Below are positions 43,809 to 52,633 of a DNA stretch of 64,000 bases, piece by piece. How positions within the stretch are numbered: the first letter of the stretch is position 1; each line of letters starts with the position of its first letter. A program made the position numbers and the translations under genes. The DNA comes from an uncultured Pelagibacteraceae bacterium (GTDB taxonomy: Bacteria > Pseudomonadota > Alphaproteobacteria > Pelagibacterales > Pelagibacteraceae), in NCBI GenBank assembly GCA_902628965.1, contig CACOPB010000001.1, positions 142,491-206,490 of the forward strand, read 5' to 3'. A model generated the notes under the pieces. It did no database searches. It worked only from the letters and a program-made list of their open reading frames with translations, and was not told the DNA's origin.

Positions 43809-44569
43809 TAAATTAAACTAAACAATATTAAGGCAATTATAATTCTATAAATTACAAAAGCGTTCATCGAAAATTTATTTATATAAATTAAAAAAAATTT
43901 AACTGTAAGAAAAGAAAAAATAAAGGCAGATATAACTGCTATAGCAGCTAGGTAATTAAATTCAATTGATTGTTCAATAACATCTTTTAAGCTTAATACA
44001 CTCGCACCAGCTAATGCTGGTATTGAAAGTAAAAAAGATATTTTACTAGAGTCTACTCTGTTAAATTTTAAAATTCTTGCAGCTGTGATAGTAATCCCTG
44101 CTCTGCTAACACCAGGTATAAGAGATAAAATTTGAAAAATACCTATAAATAAAATTGATTGGAAGTTTAAGTTTGAAGAAATTTTTTTATCAAATCTACT
44201 TTTGTCAGAAATATACAATACAACTGCAAATATTAAAGTAGTCCATGCTATGACTTCTAAATTTCTTAAATTATAAATTAAATTTGTACTATAAAGAATA
44301 TATCCAACAATTATTAACGGAATAGACCCTAGTATAATTAAGTTTAAAATTCTTTTATTTTTATGTATTCCAAATAATTCATTTTTAAAAAAATAAATAA
44401 TTGCTATAAGCGATCCTAAATGAAGGCTTATATCAATTAAAAGAGAACTTGATTTGAATTCATACAATGTAGAAACCAAAATCAAATGAGCTGAAGAACT
44501 TATTGGTAGAAATTCTGATATTCCTTGAATTGCAGAGAGAATTAAGATTTCTATAATATTTTTAAACAT
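43805..44569 (-). CDS. uppP: Undecaprenyl-diphosphatase
   Basis: UppP (BacA) recycles the undecaprenyl carrier lipid for peptidoglycan and glycan export. The 254-residue multi-helix protein has the two family motifs: GISEFLPISSSAHLIL near the N-terminus and SLIPGVSRAGITITAAR in the middle. Length is near the usual 265-275. It is divergent from gltD with a 150-bp spacer. Confidence 0.95.
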   Translation of the reverse strand: MFKNIIEILILSAIQGISEFLPISSSAHLILVSTLYEFKSSSLLIDISLHLGSLIAIIYFFKNELFGIHKNKRILNLIILGSIPLIIVGYILYSTNLIYNLRNLEVIAWTTLIFAVVLYISDKSRFDKKISSNLNFQSILFIGIFQILSLIPGVSRAGITITAARILKFNRVDSSKISFLLSIPALAGASVLSLKDVIEQSIEFNYLAAIAVISAFIFSFLTVKFFLIYINKFSMNAFVIYRIIIALILFSLIY

Positions 44570-44676
44570 CGAGTCTTCGTAGCTTAAAAAAATGGCATTT
44601 CAAACAATTCGATTTATTCATACTTGGTATGCAATTTTTAAAATACTTACGTTTTATGCTATTTATTGTAATTAAA

Positions 44677-44730
44677 AGGTCATAATAGTTGACCTAAATA
44701 ATACTTTAACTAATAAAATCAATGTATAAT
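44677..44730 (+). promoter_or_regulatory. gltD promoter region with AGGTCA-N7-TGACCT operator-like repeat
   Basis: AGGTCA (44677-44682) and TGACCT (44690-44695) form a perfect inverted repeat with a 7-bp spacer. The right arm overlaps TTGACC (44689-44694), a -35-like hexamer followed after 16 bp by TAATAA (44711-44716). A perfect TATAAT also occurs at 44725-44730 but lacks a good -35. The repeat could be the target of a regulator of glutamate synthesis. If either -10 is used, transcripts begin too late for translation from ATG 44722. Confidence 0.45.
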
Positions 44731-44751
44731 TTGCCGAAAAAAAAAAAAATT

Positions 44752-46191
44752 ATGTCTAGCAAAATGTTAAAATTCGTTGAGATAGGTCAACAAACGCCCC
44801 CTAAAAGAGAGGTCAATAACAGAAAAGATGATTTTAACGAAATATATGATGAATTTTTAACTCAAAAAGCTCAAGAACAATCAAGTAGATGTTCGCAGTG
44901 CGGTGTCCCATTTTGCCAGGTTCATTGTCCATTAAGTAACAATATACCTGATTGGTTAAAACTTACTGCAGAGGGAAGATTGAAAGAAGCTTATGAATTG
45001 TCCCAAAGCACTAACAATATGCCAGAAGTATGTGGAAGAATATGTCCCCAAGATAGATTATGTGAAGGAAATTGTGTCATTGAGCAGTCTGGTCATGGAA
45101 CAGTTACGATTGGTTCTATGGAAAAATATATTACAGATAATGCTTGGGAACAAGGTTGGGTTAAACCAATATCAGTAAAATTTGAGAAAGATCAAAGTGT
45201 TGGAATTATAGGAGCTGGACCAGCTGGATTAGCGGCTGCAGAGCAATTAAGAAAAGATGGGTACAAAATAACAGTCTATGATCGTTATGATAGAGCTGGA
45301 GGACTTTTAATTTATGGAATACCAAATTTTAAATTAGAAAAACATGTAGTCGAGAGAAGAACAAAACTTTTAAAAGATGGTGGAATTGAATTTGTTCAAA
45401 ATTTTGAAGTTGGTAAAGATGCAACATTAGATCAACTCAGAAAGAAACATGATGCAATACTTATCGCGACGGGAGTATATAAACCAAGAGAAGTTGATTT
45501 ACCAGGAAACGATTTAGACAATATTTTTCCTGCAATGGAATTTTTAACAGCTTCAAATAAAAAAGGGTTGGGAGATAAAGTTGAATTATTTGATAAGGGA
45601 ATTTTAAACGCTGAAGGTAAAGATGTTGTTGTAATTGGTGGAGGTGATACAGCAATGGATTGTGTCAGAACATCTGTAAGACAAAAAGCAAAATCAGTAA
45701 AGTGTTTATACAGAAGAGATAAAGAAAATATGCCAGGCTCATCAAGAGAGGTTGCCAATGCAGAAGAAGAAGGTGTGGAATTTGTATGGTTATCAAGTCC
45801 AAAAGAGTTCAAAGGTAAAAACAAAATTGAGAATTTAGTTGTTGATCAAATTCAGTTAGGTGAGCCTGATGAGTCAGGGAGAAGAAGACCTGAGATTCAA
45901 GAAGGTTCTGAATTTGAAATTAAAGCTGACATGGTCATTAAAGCACTTGGTTTTGATCCCGAAGATTTACCAAACTTGTTTGATTCAAAAGAACTTCAAG
46001 TAACTAAATGGGGAACAATAAAAACAGATTTTGACACAATGGAAACAAATTTAAAGGGAGTGTTTGCTGCTGGAGATATAGTCAGGGGAGCTTCGCTTGT
46101 TGTATGGGCTATTAAAGATGGAAGAGAAGCAGCTGCTTCTATGAAAAATTATTTACAAGAATTAGATATTAAAAAGACAAAAGTTGCATAA
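44752..46191 (+). CDS. gltD: Glutamate synthase (NADPH) small subunit
   Basis: GltD passes electrons from NADPH through FAD and Fe-S clusters to GltB. From ATG 44752 the 479-residue protein starts MSSKMLKFVEIGQQTPPKR, which aligns with the E. coli GltD start; ATG 44722 would add ten residues rich in Lys. The N-terminal Cys groups are CSQCGVPFCQVHCP and CGRICPQDRLCEGNC. The FAD loop is GIIGAGPAGLAAAEQL and the NADPH loop VIGGGDTAMDCVRT. It overlaps gltB by one base. Confidence 0.96.
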   Translation: MSSKMLKFVEIGQQTPPKREVNNRKDDFNEIYDEFLTQKAQEQSSRCSQCGVPFCQVHCPLSNNIPDWLKLTAEGRLKEAYELSQSTNNMPEVCGRICPQDRLCEGNCVIEQSGHGTVTIGSMEKYITDNAWEQGWVKPISVKFEKDQSVGIIGAGPAGLAAAEQLRKDGYKITVYDRYDRAGGLLIYGIPNFKLEKHVVERRTKLLKDGGIEFVQNFEVGKDATLDQLRKKHDAILIATGVYKPREVDLPGNDLDNIFPAMEFLTASNKKGLGDKVELFDKGILNAEGKDVVVIGGGDTAMDCVRTSVRQKAKSVKCLYRRDKENMPGSSREVANAEEEGVEFVWLSSPKEFKGKNKIENLVVDQIQLGEPDESGRRRPEIQEGSEFEIKADMVIKALGFDPEDLPNLFDSKELQVTKWGTIKTDFDTMETNLKGVFAAGDIVRGASLVVWAIKDGREAAASMKNYLQELDIKKTKVA

Positions 46192-49100
46192 TGAAAAATT
46201 ATAAAAAAAACTTAGAACTTCTCTCAAAAAATCATGTTTATTCAAAGGAAATGGAGCACGATGCATGCGGGGTTGGAGTAATAGTTTCTACAGAGGGTAA
46301 AAAATCTCGAGAAATTGTAGAGCATGGAATAGAAGCACTTAAAGCTGTTTGGCACAGAGGCGCTGTTGATGCAGATGGTAAAACTGGAGATGGAGCAGGA
46401 ATACATGTTGAGATACCTAAAGATTTTTTTATAGAGAAGATTGAAATTACGGGACATGATTATGATAACGCTGAAATATGCGTTGGTATGATATTTTTGC
46501 CACGAAATGATTATTCAGCGCAAGAAACCTGCAAAACAATTGTGGAGAGTGAACTAACCAAAAATAATTTTAGTATTTATGGGTGGAGACAGGTCCCAGT
46601 AAATCCAAAAATTCTAGGACAAAAAGCTCTTCAAACTATGCCTGAAATTATACAGGTACTATTTAAATCAAATGACCAAAATTTACTTGATAAAAATCTG
46701 GAAAGAAAAATTTACGAAACTAGAAAGAAAATTGAGAAAAAAGCTTTTCAATTATCTTTAAATAATTTTTATATTTGTTCAATTAGTTCTAAGTCAATTA
46801 TATACAAAGGTTTATATCTTGCTGAAGCTATTTCAGATTTTTATTTGGATTTGAAAGATAAAAGGTTCATCTCTAGATACGCTATTTTCCATCAAAGATT
46901 TTCCACTAATACTGCTCCTAGCTGGAGTTTAGCTCAACCATTTAGAGCAATTGCTCACAATGGTGAAATAAATACATATAAGGGAAATAAAAATTGGATG
47001 AAAGTTCATGAACAAGAAATGAGCAGTCCTTTATTTGATGATATTGAGAATTTAAAACCTGTAATACAAAAAGGTGTTTCTGATTCAGCGGCACTTGATA
47101 ATGTTTTTGAACTATTAAATAAATCAGGACAACCAGCTCCATTAGCTAAATTAATGTTAGTACCTGACGCTTGGTCAAAAAAAAATAAGACATTACCAAA
47201 AAATCATCAACAATTATTCAATTTTTTAAATAGCACAATGGAACCTTGGGATGGACCTGCCGCCATAGCCGCAACTGATAATGAATGGGTAATTGCTGCA
47301 AATGATAGAAATGGTTTAAGACCATTAAGATATGCAATTACAAAAGATAAAATGTTGTTCGCTGGATCTGAGACAGGTATGATCGAATTAAATGAGAAGA
47401 AAATTTTATCAAAAGGTAGATTAGGTCCAGGTGAAATTTTAGGTATTAGAATTGAAAAAGGCAAGGTATTTTCAAATACTGAAATAAAAGATTATTTAGC
47501 TAAAGAATTTAAACATTTCAATTCTCAAATTATTGATCTGGACGAAAAATTAACAATATCTAATGAAAAAAATATTTTTGAGGGCGAAGCTTTAAGAAGA
47601 AGACAATATACTTTTGGAATTAGTTTAGAGGATTTAGAGCTAATTCTACACCCTATGGCTGAAGATGCGAAAGAAGCAACCGGCTCAATGGGTGATGATA
47701 CTCCACTTGCAGTATTATCGGATAAATATAGACCACTCTATCATTTTTTTAGACAAAATTTTAGCCAGGTAACAAACCCGCCTATCGACTCACTTCGAGA
47801 AAATAAAGTTATGAGTCTTAAAACTCGTTTTGGAAATCTGGGGAATATTTTAGATTTTGATACCTTAACAAAAGAAAATATTTACGTTCTTAATAGTCCT
47901 ATTTTATCGAATTCTCAATTTGAAAAATTTATTAATTTTTTTGGAAAAAATTCTGTAATGATTGATTGTAGCTTTTCAAAAGATGAAAGTTTATCTGACG
48001 CAATTGATAGAATTCAAAAGGAAGCCGAAATAGCTGTAAGGCAAGGGGTAACACAATTAATTCTTAGTGATAAAGAGATATCCCATCAGAAATTACCTAT
48101 ACCAATGCTTTTATGTGTTGGATCTGTAAATACTTTTTTAATTAATAAAAAACTAAGAGGTTATGTTTCTATTAATGTTCAATCAGGAGAGGCGATGGAC
48201 ACACACTCATTTGCTACACTAATTGGAGTAGGTGCTACAACGGTTAACCCTTACCTAGCTTTTGATAGTTTGCACCAAAGATTTTCAAAAAAACTATTTG
48301 GACAATTTAGTTTTGATGATTGTGTAGAGAGATACATAAAGTCAGTTAATGCAGGACTATTAAAAATAATGTCAAAAATGGGTATATCAGTCTTAAGTTC
48401 TTATAGAGGTGGTTGTAATTTTGAAACTGTTGGATTAAGTAGAACTGTAGTTGATGACTATTTTCCTGGTGTTACCTCAAAAATCTCTGGAATTGGTTTA
48501 ACTGGAATAGAAAAAAAGATTAGAGAAATTCATAAAGAGGCTTTTGAAAGCTCAGAAACGGTTCTTCCAATTGGTGGTATTTATAGATACAGAAAAAATG
48601 GTGAGACTCATCAATACCAAGGAAGATTAATTCATTTACTACAAAGTGCAGTTGGGTCAAACTCTTATGAAGCATATAAAAAATATGCTGAAGGTATTTA
48701 TAACCTACCTCCTATAAATTTAAGAGATTTAATTGATTTTAGAAAAAAGAAATTAGGTTCTTCTATAGATTTAAGAGAAGTTGAACCAATTCAAAACATA
48801 TTAAAAAGATTTGGAAGTGGTAGCATGTCTCATGGTGCATTATCAAAAGAAGCTCATGAAACTCTAGCAATCGGAATGAATAGAATAAAAGGAGCATCTT
48901 GTAGTGGAGAAGGTGGTGAGGATGAGCAAAGATTTAAAGTGATGCAAAGTGGTGATAGCGCAAACTCAAGAGTAAAACAAATTGCCTCAGCAAGATTTGG
49001 AGTAACTATTAATTATTTAAATAACTGTAATGAAATTGAAATAAAAATTGCCCAAGGAGCAAAACCAGGAGAAGGAGGTCAACTACCAGGTTTTAAAGTA

Positions 49101-50696
49101 ACAAATGAAATTGCAAAATTAAGACATTCTACCCCTGGAGTTACCTTAATATCTCCACCTCCTCACCACGATATTTATTCAATAGAGGATTTGGCTCAAT
49201 TAATTTATGATTTAAAACAGATAAATCCAAAAGCTCGTATAGGTGTAAAATTGGTTGCATCATCGGGTGTAGGTACAATTGCTGCAGGAGTAGCTAAAGC
49301 TGAGGCTGATATAATATTAATTTCAGGTCACAATGGTGGAACTGGCGCCACACCACAAACAAGTGTCAAGTATGTTGGAATACCTTGGGAGATGGGCCTA
49401 ACGGAGGCAAACCAAGTTTTAACATTAAATAATCTTAGACACAAAGTAACTTTGAGAACTGATGGTGGAATTAAAACTGGAAGAGATGTTGTAATTGCTG
49501 CAATGATGGGAGCAGAGGAGTATGGTGTTGCAACAACGGCTTTGGTAGCCATGGGCTGCATCATGGTAAGACAATGTCATTCAAACACATGTCCGGTTGG
49601 AGTATGTACTCAGGATGAAAAATTAAGAGAAAAATTTACTGGTACACCTGACAAAGTAGTAAACTTGTTCACTTTTATCGCCTCAGAAGTTAGAGAAATA
49701 TTAGCTGAACTTGGTTTTAAATCACTTAACGAAATAATTGGAAGAACTGATTTGTTAATGCAAGTTAATAAAGCCTCTCCTAATTTAGATGACTTAGATT
49801 TAAACCCATTGTTTGTTCAAGCAGATCCAGGGGACAATAAAAGATATTGCGAGAGTACAGAAATAAATAAAGTCCCTGATACTTTAGATCAGGAAATTTG
49901 GCCAGAAATAGAAACAGCATTGGATAATTCGCAAAAAATTGAAAAAGAATATTTAATTAAAAATACAAATAGAGCAGTAGGAACTAGAATTTCACACCAT
50001 CTTTATAAAAAATATGGATATGACAAGTTAGGTGAAAATTTTTTAACTTTAAATTTTAAAGGATCAGCAGGACAATCTTTTGGTGCTTTCTCTACAAAAG
50101 GATTGAAGCTAGTACTTAAAGGAGATGCTAATGATTATGTTGGAAAAGGCCTGTCAGGTGCAACAATAGCAATAAAACTGTCAGATGAGAGTAATTTAAT
50201 TTCAAATGAAAATACTATTATTGGTAACACTGTTTTGTACGGAGCTACATCCGGTAAACTTTTTGCAGCAGGTTTAGCAGGAGATAGATTTGCGGTAAGA
50301 AACTCAGGTGCAATAACAGTTATAGAAGGCTGCGATTCAAATGGTTGTGAGTACATGACTGGTGGAACAGTTGTAATATTAGGAAATGTTGGCGATAATT
50401 TTGCAGCAGGAATGACTGGAGGTATGGCATTTATTTATGATAAAAAAAAACAATTTGAAAAAAAAGTAAATCCTGACTCAGTCGTATGGCAAAATGTAGA
50501 AACAGATTACTGGAAAGAATTTTTAAAAAATCTAATTAATGAGCATCTCAAAGAAACTGGATCAGATTTATCTAAAAAATTAATAGAAAGTTTTGATGAT
50601 GAAATTAATAATTTTATTCAAGTATGTCCAAAAGAAATGCTAGATAAACTAAAAAATCCTATAACATTAAAAAAACAAGTTAAAAAAGTTAGTTAA
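46191..50696 (+). CDS. gltB: Glutamate synthase (NADPH) large subunit
   Basis: GltB makes glutamate from glutamine and 2-oxoglutarate. The 1501-residue protein has the class II glutaminase domain with nucleophile Cys26 in EHDACGVG (probably exposed by removal of a propeptide). A central domain follows, then the FMN synthase domain (AKPGEGGQLPGFKV, ISGHNGGTGATPQT) with the Fe-S cluster cysteines in CIMVRQCHSNTCPVGVC. The C-terminal beta-helix domain is glycine-rich. With gltD it gives the complete GS-GOGAT enzyme for ammonium assimilation. Its stop overlaps that of the convergent hydrolase by 4 nt. Confidence 0.98.
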   Translation: MKNYKKNLELLSKNHVYSKEMEHDACGVGVIVSTEGKKSREIVEHGIEALKAVWHRGAVDADGKTGDGAGIHVEIPKDFFIEKIEITGHDYDNAEICVGMIFLPRNDYSAQETCKTIVESELTKNNFSIYGWRQVPVNPKILGQKALQTMPEIIQVLFKSNDQNLLDKNLERKIYETRKKIEKKAFQLSLNNFYICSISSKSIIYKGLYLAEAISDFYLDLKDKRFISRYAIFHQRFSTNTAPSWSLAQPFRAIAHNGEINTYKGNKNWMKVHEQEMSSPLFDDIENLKPVIQKGVSDSAALDNVFELLNKSGQPAPLAKLMLVPDAWSKKNKTLPKNHQQLFNFLNSTMEPWDGPAAIAATDNEWVIAANDRNGLRPLRYAITKDKMLFAGSETGMIELNEKKILSKGRLGPGEILGIRIEKGKVFSNTEIKDYLAKEFKHFNSQIIDLDEKLTISNEKNIFEGEALRRRQYTFGISLEDLELILHPMAEDAKEATGSMGDDTPLAVLSDKYRPLYHFFRQNFSQVTNPPIDSLRENKVMSLKTRFGNLGNILDFDTLTKENIYVLNSPILSNSQFEKFINFFGKNSVMIDCSFSKDESLSDAIDRIQKEAEIAVRQGVTQLILSDKEISHQKLPIPMLLCVGSVNTFLINKKLRGYVSINVQSGEAMDTHSFATLIGVGATTVNPYLAFDSLHQRFSKKLFGQFSFDDCVERYIKSVNAGLLKIMSKMGISVLSSYRGGCNFETVGLSRTVVDDYFPGVTSKISGIGLTGIEKKIREIHKEAFESSETVLPIGGIYRYRKNGETHQYQGRLIHLLQSAVGSNSYEAYKKYAEGIYNLPPINLRDLIDFRKKKLGSSIDLREVEPIQNILKRFGSGSMSHGALSKEAHETLAIGMNRIKGASCSGEGGEDEQRFKVMQSGDSANSRVKQIASARFGVTINYLNNCNEIEIKIAQGAKPGEGGQLPGFKVTNEIAKLRHSTPGVTLISPPPHHDIYSIEDLAQLIYDLKQINPKARIGVKLVASSGVGTIAAGVAKAEADIILISGHNGGTGATPQTSVKYVGIPWEMGLTEANQVLTLNNLRHKVTLRTDGGIKTGRDVVIAAMMGAEEYGVATTALVAMGCIMVRQCHSNTCPVGVCTQDEKLREKFTGTPDKVVNLFTFIASEVREILAELGFKSLNEIIGRTDLLMQVNKASPNLDDLDLNPLFVQADPGDNKRYCESTEINKVPDTLDQEIWPEIETALDNSQKIEKEYLIKNTNRAVGTRISHHLYKKYGYDKLGENFLTLNFKGSAGQSFGAFSTKGLKLVLKGDANDYVGKGLSGATIAIKLSDESNLISNENTIIGNTVLYGATSGKLFAAGLAGDRFAVRNSGAITVIEGCDSNGCEYMTGGTVVILGNVGDNFAAGMTGGMAFIYDKKKQFEKKVNPDSVVWQNVETDYWKEFLKNLINEHLKETGSDLSKKLIESFDDEINNFIQVCPKEMLDKLKNPITLKKQVKKVS

Positions 50697-51436
50697 ATTA
50701 ACAAACTAAGTTCTTTCAAAATTACCTTTAACCTTTTTTTACTTGATAAACTATGATCACCTTTCTTAATAATATTTAGTTTTTTTTTTGCTTTTGGAAA
50801 CAATTTTAGAATCTTTCTTGAATAAGAAACGGGGACTACCTCATCCTTTTCACCATGTACCATTGTTACTTTAATATTTGAATTAATTTTCTTATTCAAA
50901 ACTTTATTTTTTCTCCCATCTTTTATCAACTGAAGTGAAATTGGATATTCATAATTTCCATGTTTTAAATGATAAATACCCTTTCTAATTGTTTCGTCTT
51001 TCATTTTTTTAGTAAATTTTTTCCACATTAAGTTTTCTAAAAATTCAGGAGCAGCTCCTATACCCAAAAATCCATTAATTTGTTTTTTAAAAACTTTAAA
51101 TTGATTAAGAGAAATCCATGCCCCCATACTTGAACCAATTAATATAAAGTCTTTTCTTTTTACATATTTTCTTATTAAAATAGAAGTCTCTTTACTCCAT
51201 TTCGAAATATTTCCATTTATAAATTTACCTGAAGATTTTCCATGTCCGGAGTATTCAAGTGCCAAAAAACTAACCTTATTTTGTTTGGCAAACTTTAAAA
51301 ATGCATTTGGTTTTTCCCCCTCAAGATCTGACATAAAACCATGTAAAAAAACTATAAAAGAACTATTTCTAAAAATTTTGGCAATATGTCTGATTTTCTT
51401 TGTATTTGATATTTTATGAAATTTGAAATTTGCCAT
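50693..51436 (-). CDS. Alpha/beta hydrolase
   Basis: The 247-residue protein has the oxyanion loop VFLHGFMSDLEGEKP, the nucleophile elbow GSSMGAWIS, the acid in VHGEKDEVVPVSYS and the His in KGDHSLSSKKRL. It is a general serine hydrolase; substrate not predictable. Human and bacterial ABHD10/YqiA-like proteins share this outline. It is divergent from the glycosyltransferase gene at 51479. Confidence 0.82.
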   Translation of the reverse strand: MANFKFHKISNTKKIRHIAKIFRNSSFIVFLHGFMSDLEGEKPNAFLKFAKQNKVSFLALEYSGHGKSSGKFINGNISKWSKETSILIRKYVKRKDFILIGSSMGAWISLNQFKVFKKQINGFLGIGAAPEFLENLMWKKFTKKMKDETIRKGIYHLKHGNYEYPISLQLIKDGRKNKVLNKKINSNIKVTMVHGEKDEVVPVSYSRKILKLFPKAKKKLNIIKKGDHSLSSKKRLKVILKELSLLI

Positions 51437-51478
51437 AATTATTTATAAGTTTTGTCTATTAATATATAATCATATCAA

Positions 51479-52633
51479 ATGTCATCTGATTTAAAAGTTT
51501 TACAAGTAATACCAAAATTAGGTTATGGAGGAGCTGAAACAGGCTGTTTTGATATCGCTCATTACTTGCCTGAAAACAATTGTAAATCTTTTATTGTTAC
51601 AAGCGGTGGCGAATTACTAAAATTTGTAAATAAAAAAAAAGTAAAGGTGTTTAGGTTGCCAGTAAATAGCAAAAATCCACTATTAATTTTAATAAATGCT
51701 ATAATTTTAATTGGTATAATTTTAATTAATAATATCTCTATAGTCCATGCAAGGAGTAGAGCTCCAGCTTGGTCATGCTTATTAGCAACGAAACTAACTC
51801 GTAGAAAATTTGTTACAACATTTCATGGGACATACAATTTTAAAAATAATTTAAAAAAATTTTATAATTCAATTATGACAAGATCTGATTTAATAATTGC
51901 AGGCTCAAATTTTATATTTTCACATATTAAACAAAATTATTCTAAATATTTAAATGATAATAAAAAATTGTTAGTTATTTTTAGAGGTATTAATGTTGAT
52001 TATTTTGATCCATCAACAAAATTTGAGTCTGATGAAAAAAAATTACTAACGAAATGGAATCTAGAAAAAGATAAAAAAATTATTCTTTTGCCAGGGAGAT
52101 TAACATCTTGGAAGGGACAAGAAGTTTTTATTGAGGCAGTCAATTTAGTTAATATAGAATTGGGTTATGAAGCATTTTATGCTGTTATCTTGGGTAGTGA
52201 TCAAGGTAGAGATTTATATAAGAAAAAGTTAATTAGACTTTCAGAACAATATAGGTTGTCAAAGCAAATTAGATTTATAGATCATTGTAAAGATATGGCT
52301 TTGGCTTATAAGGTATCAGACATTGTAGTTTCTGCCTCAACAGAACCAGAAGCTTTTGGAAGAATTGCTGTTGAAGCACAATCAATGGAGATACCAATTA
52401 TTGCAAGTAATATTGGTGGCTCAAATGAAACAATAATAGATGAAAAGACAGGTTTTTTATATGAAGCAGGAAATGCTAAATCTTTGAGTAAAATAATTTT
52501 AAAACTTCTTTTTTTAGATGAAACATTGTTAAAATCAATTGGTACTGAAGGAAGAAAAAACATAGTTAAAAAATTTAATGTTGAAAAAATGTGTTTTTCT
52601 ACTTATTCAGAGTATAAAAGATTATTAAATTAA
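51479..52633 (+). CDS. Family 4 glycosyltransferase
   Basis: The 384-residue GT-B protein has the N-terminal acceptor domain start LQVIPKLGYGGAETGCFDIAHYL, FHGTYNF, and the donor domain with LPGRLTSWKGQEVFIEAV. The nucleotide-sugar motif is ASTEPEAFGRIAVEAQSMEIPIIA (E-x7-E). It probably adds a sugar to lipopolysaccharide or a related glycan. It ends exactly at the base before the thrS start codon, so the two are probably cotranscribed, an odd pairing with translation genes. Confidence 0.88.
   Translation: MSSDLKVLQVIPKLGYGGAETGCFDIAHYLPENNCKSFIVTSGGELLKFVNKKKVKVFRLPVNSKNPLLILINAIILIGIILINNISIVHARSRAPAWSCLLATKLTRRKFVTTFHGTYNFKNNLKKFYNSIMTRSDLIIAGSNFIFSHIKQNYSKYLNDNKKLLVIFRGINVDYFDPSTKFESDEKKLLTKWNLEKDKKIILLPGRLTSWKGQEVFIEAVNLVNIELGYEAFYAVILGSDQGRDLYKKKLIRLSEQYRLSKQIRFIDHCKDMALAYKVSDIVVSASTEPEAFGRIAVEAQSMEIPIIASNIGGSNETIIDEKTGFLYEAGNAKSLSKIILKLLFLDETLLKSIGTEGRKNIVKKFNVEKMCFSTYSEYKRLLN

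Noticed and set aside
44592..44675. 27-residue frame on the plus strand between uppP and gltD
   Set aside because: No ribosome-binding site, no recognisable motif, and it lies within an AT-rich divergent promoter region.
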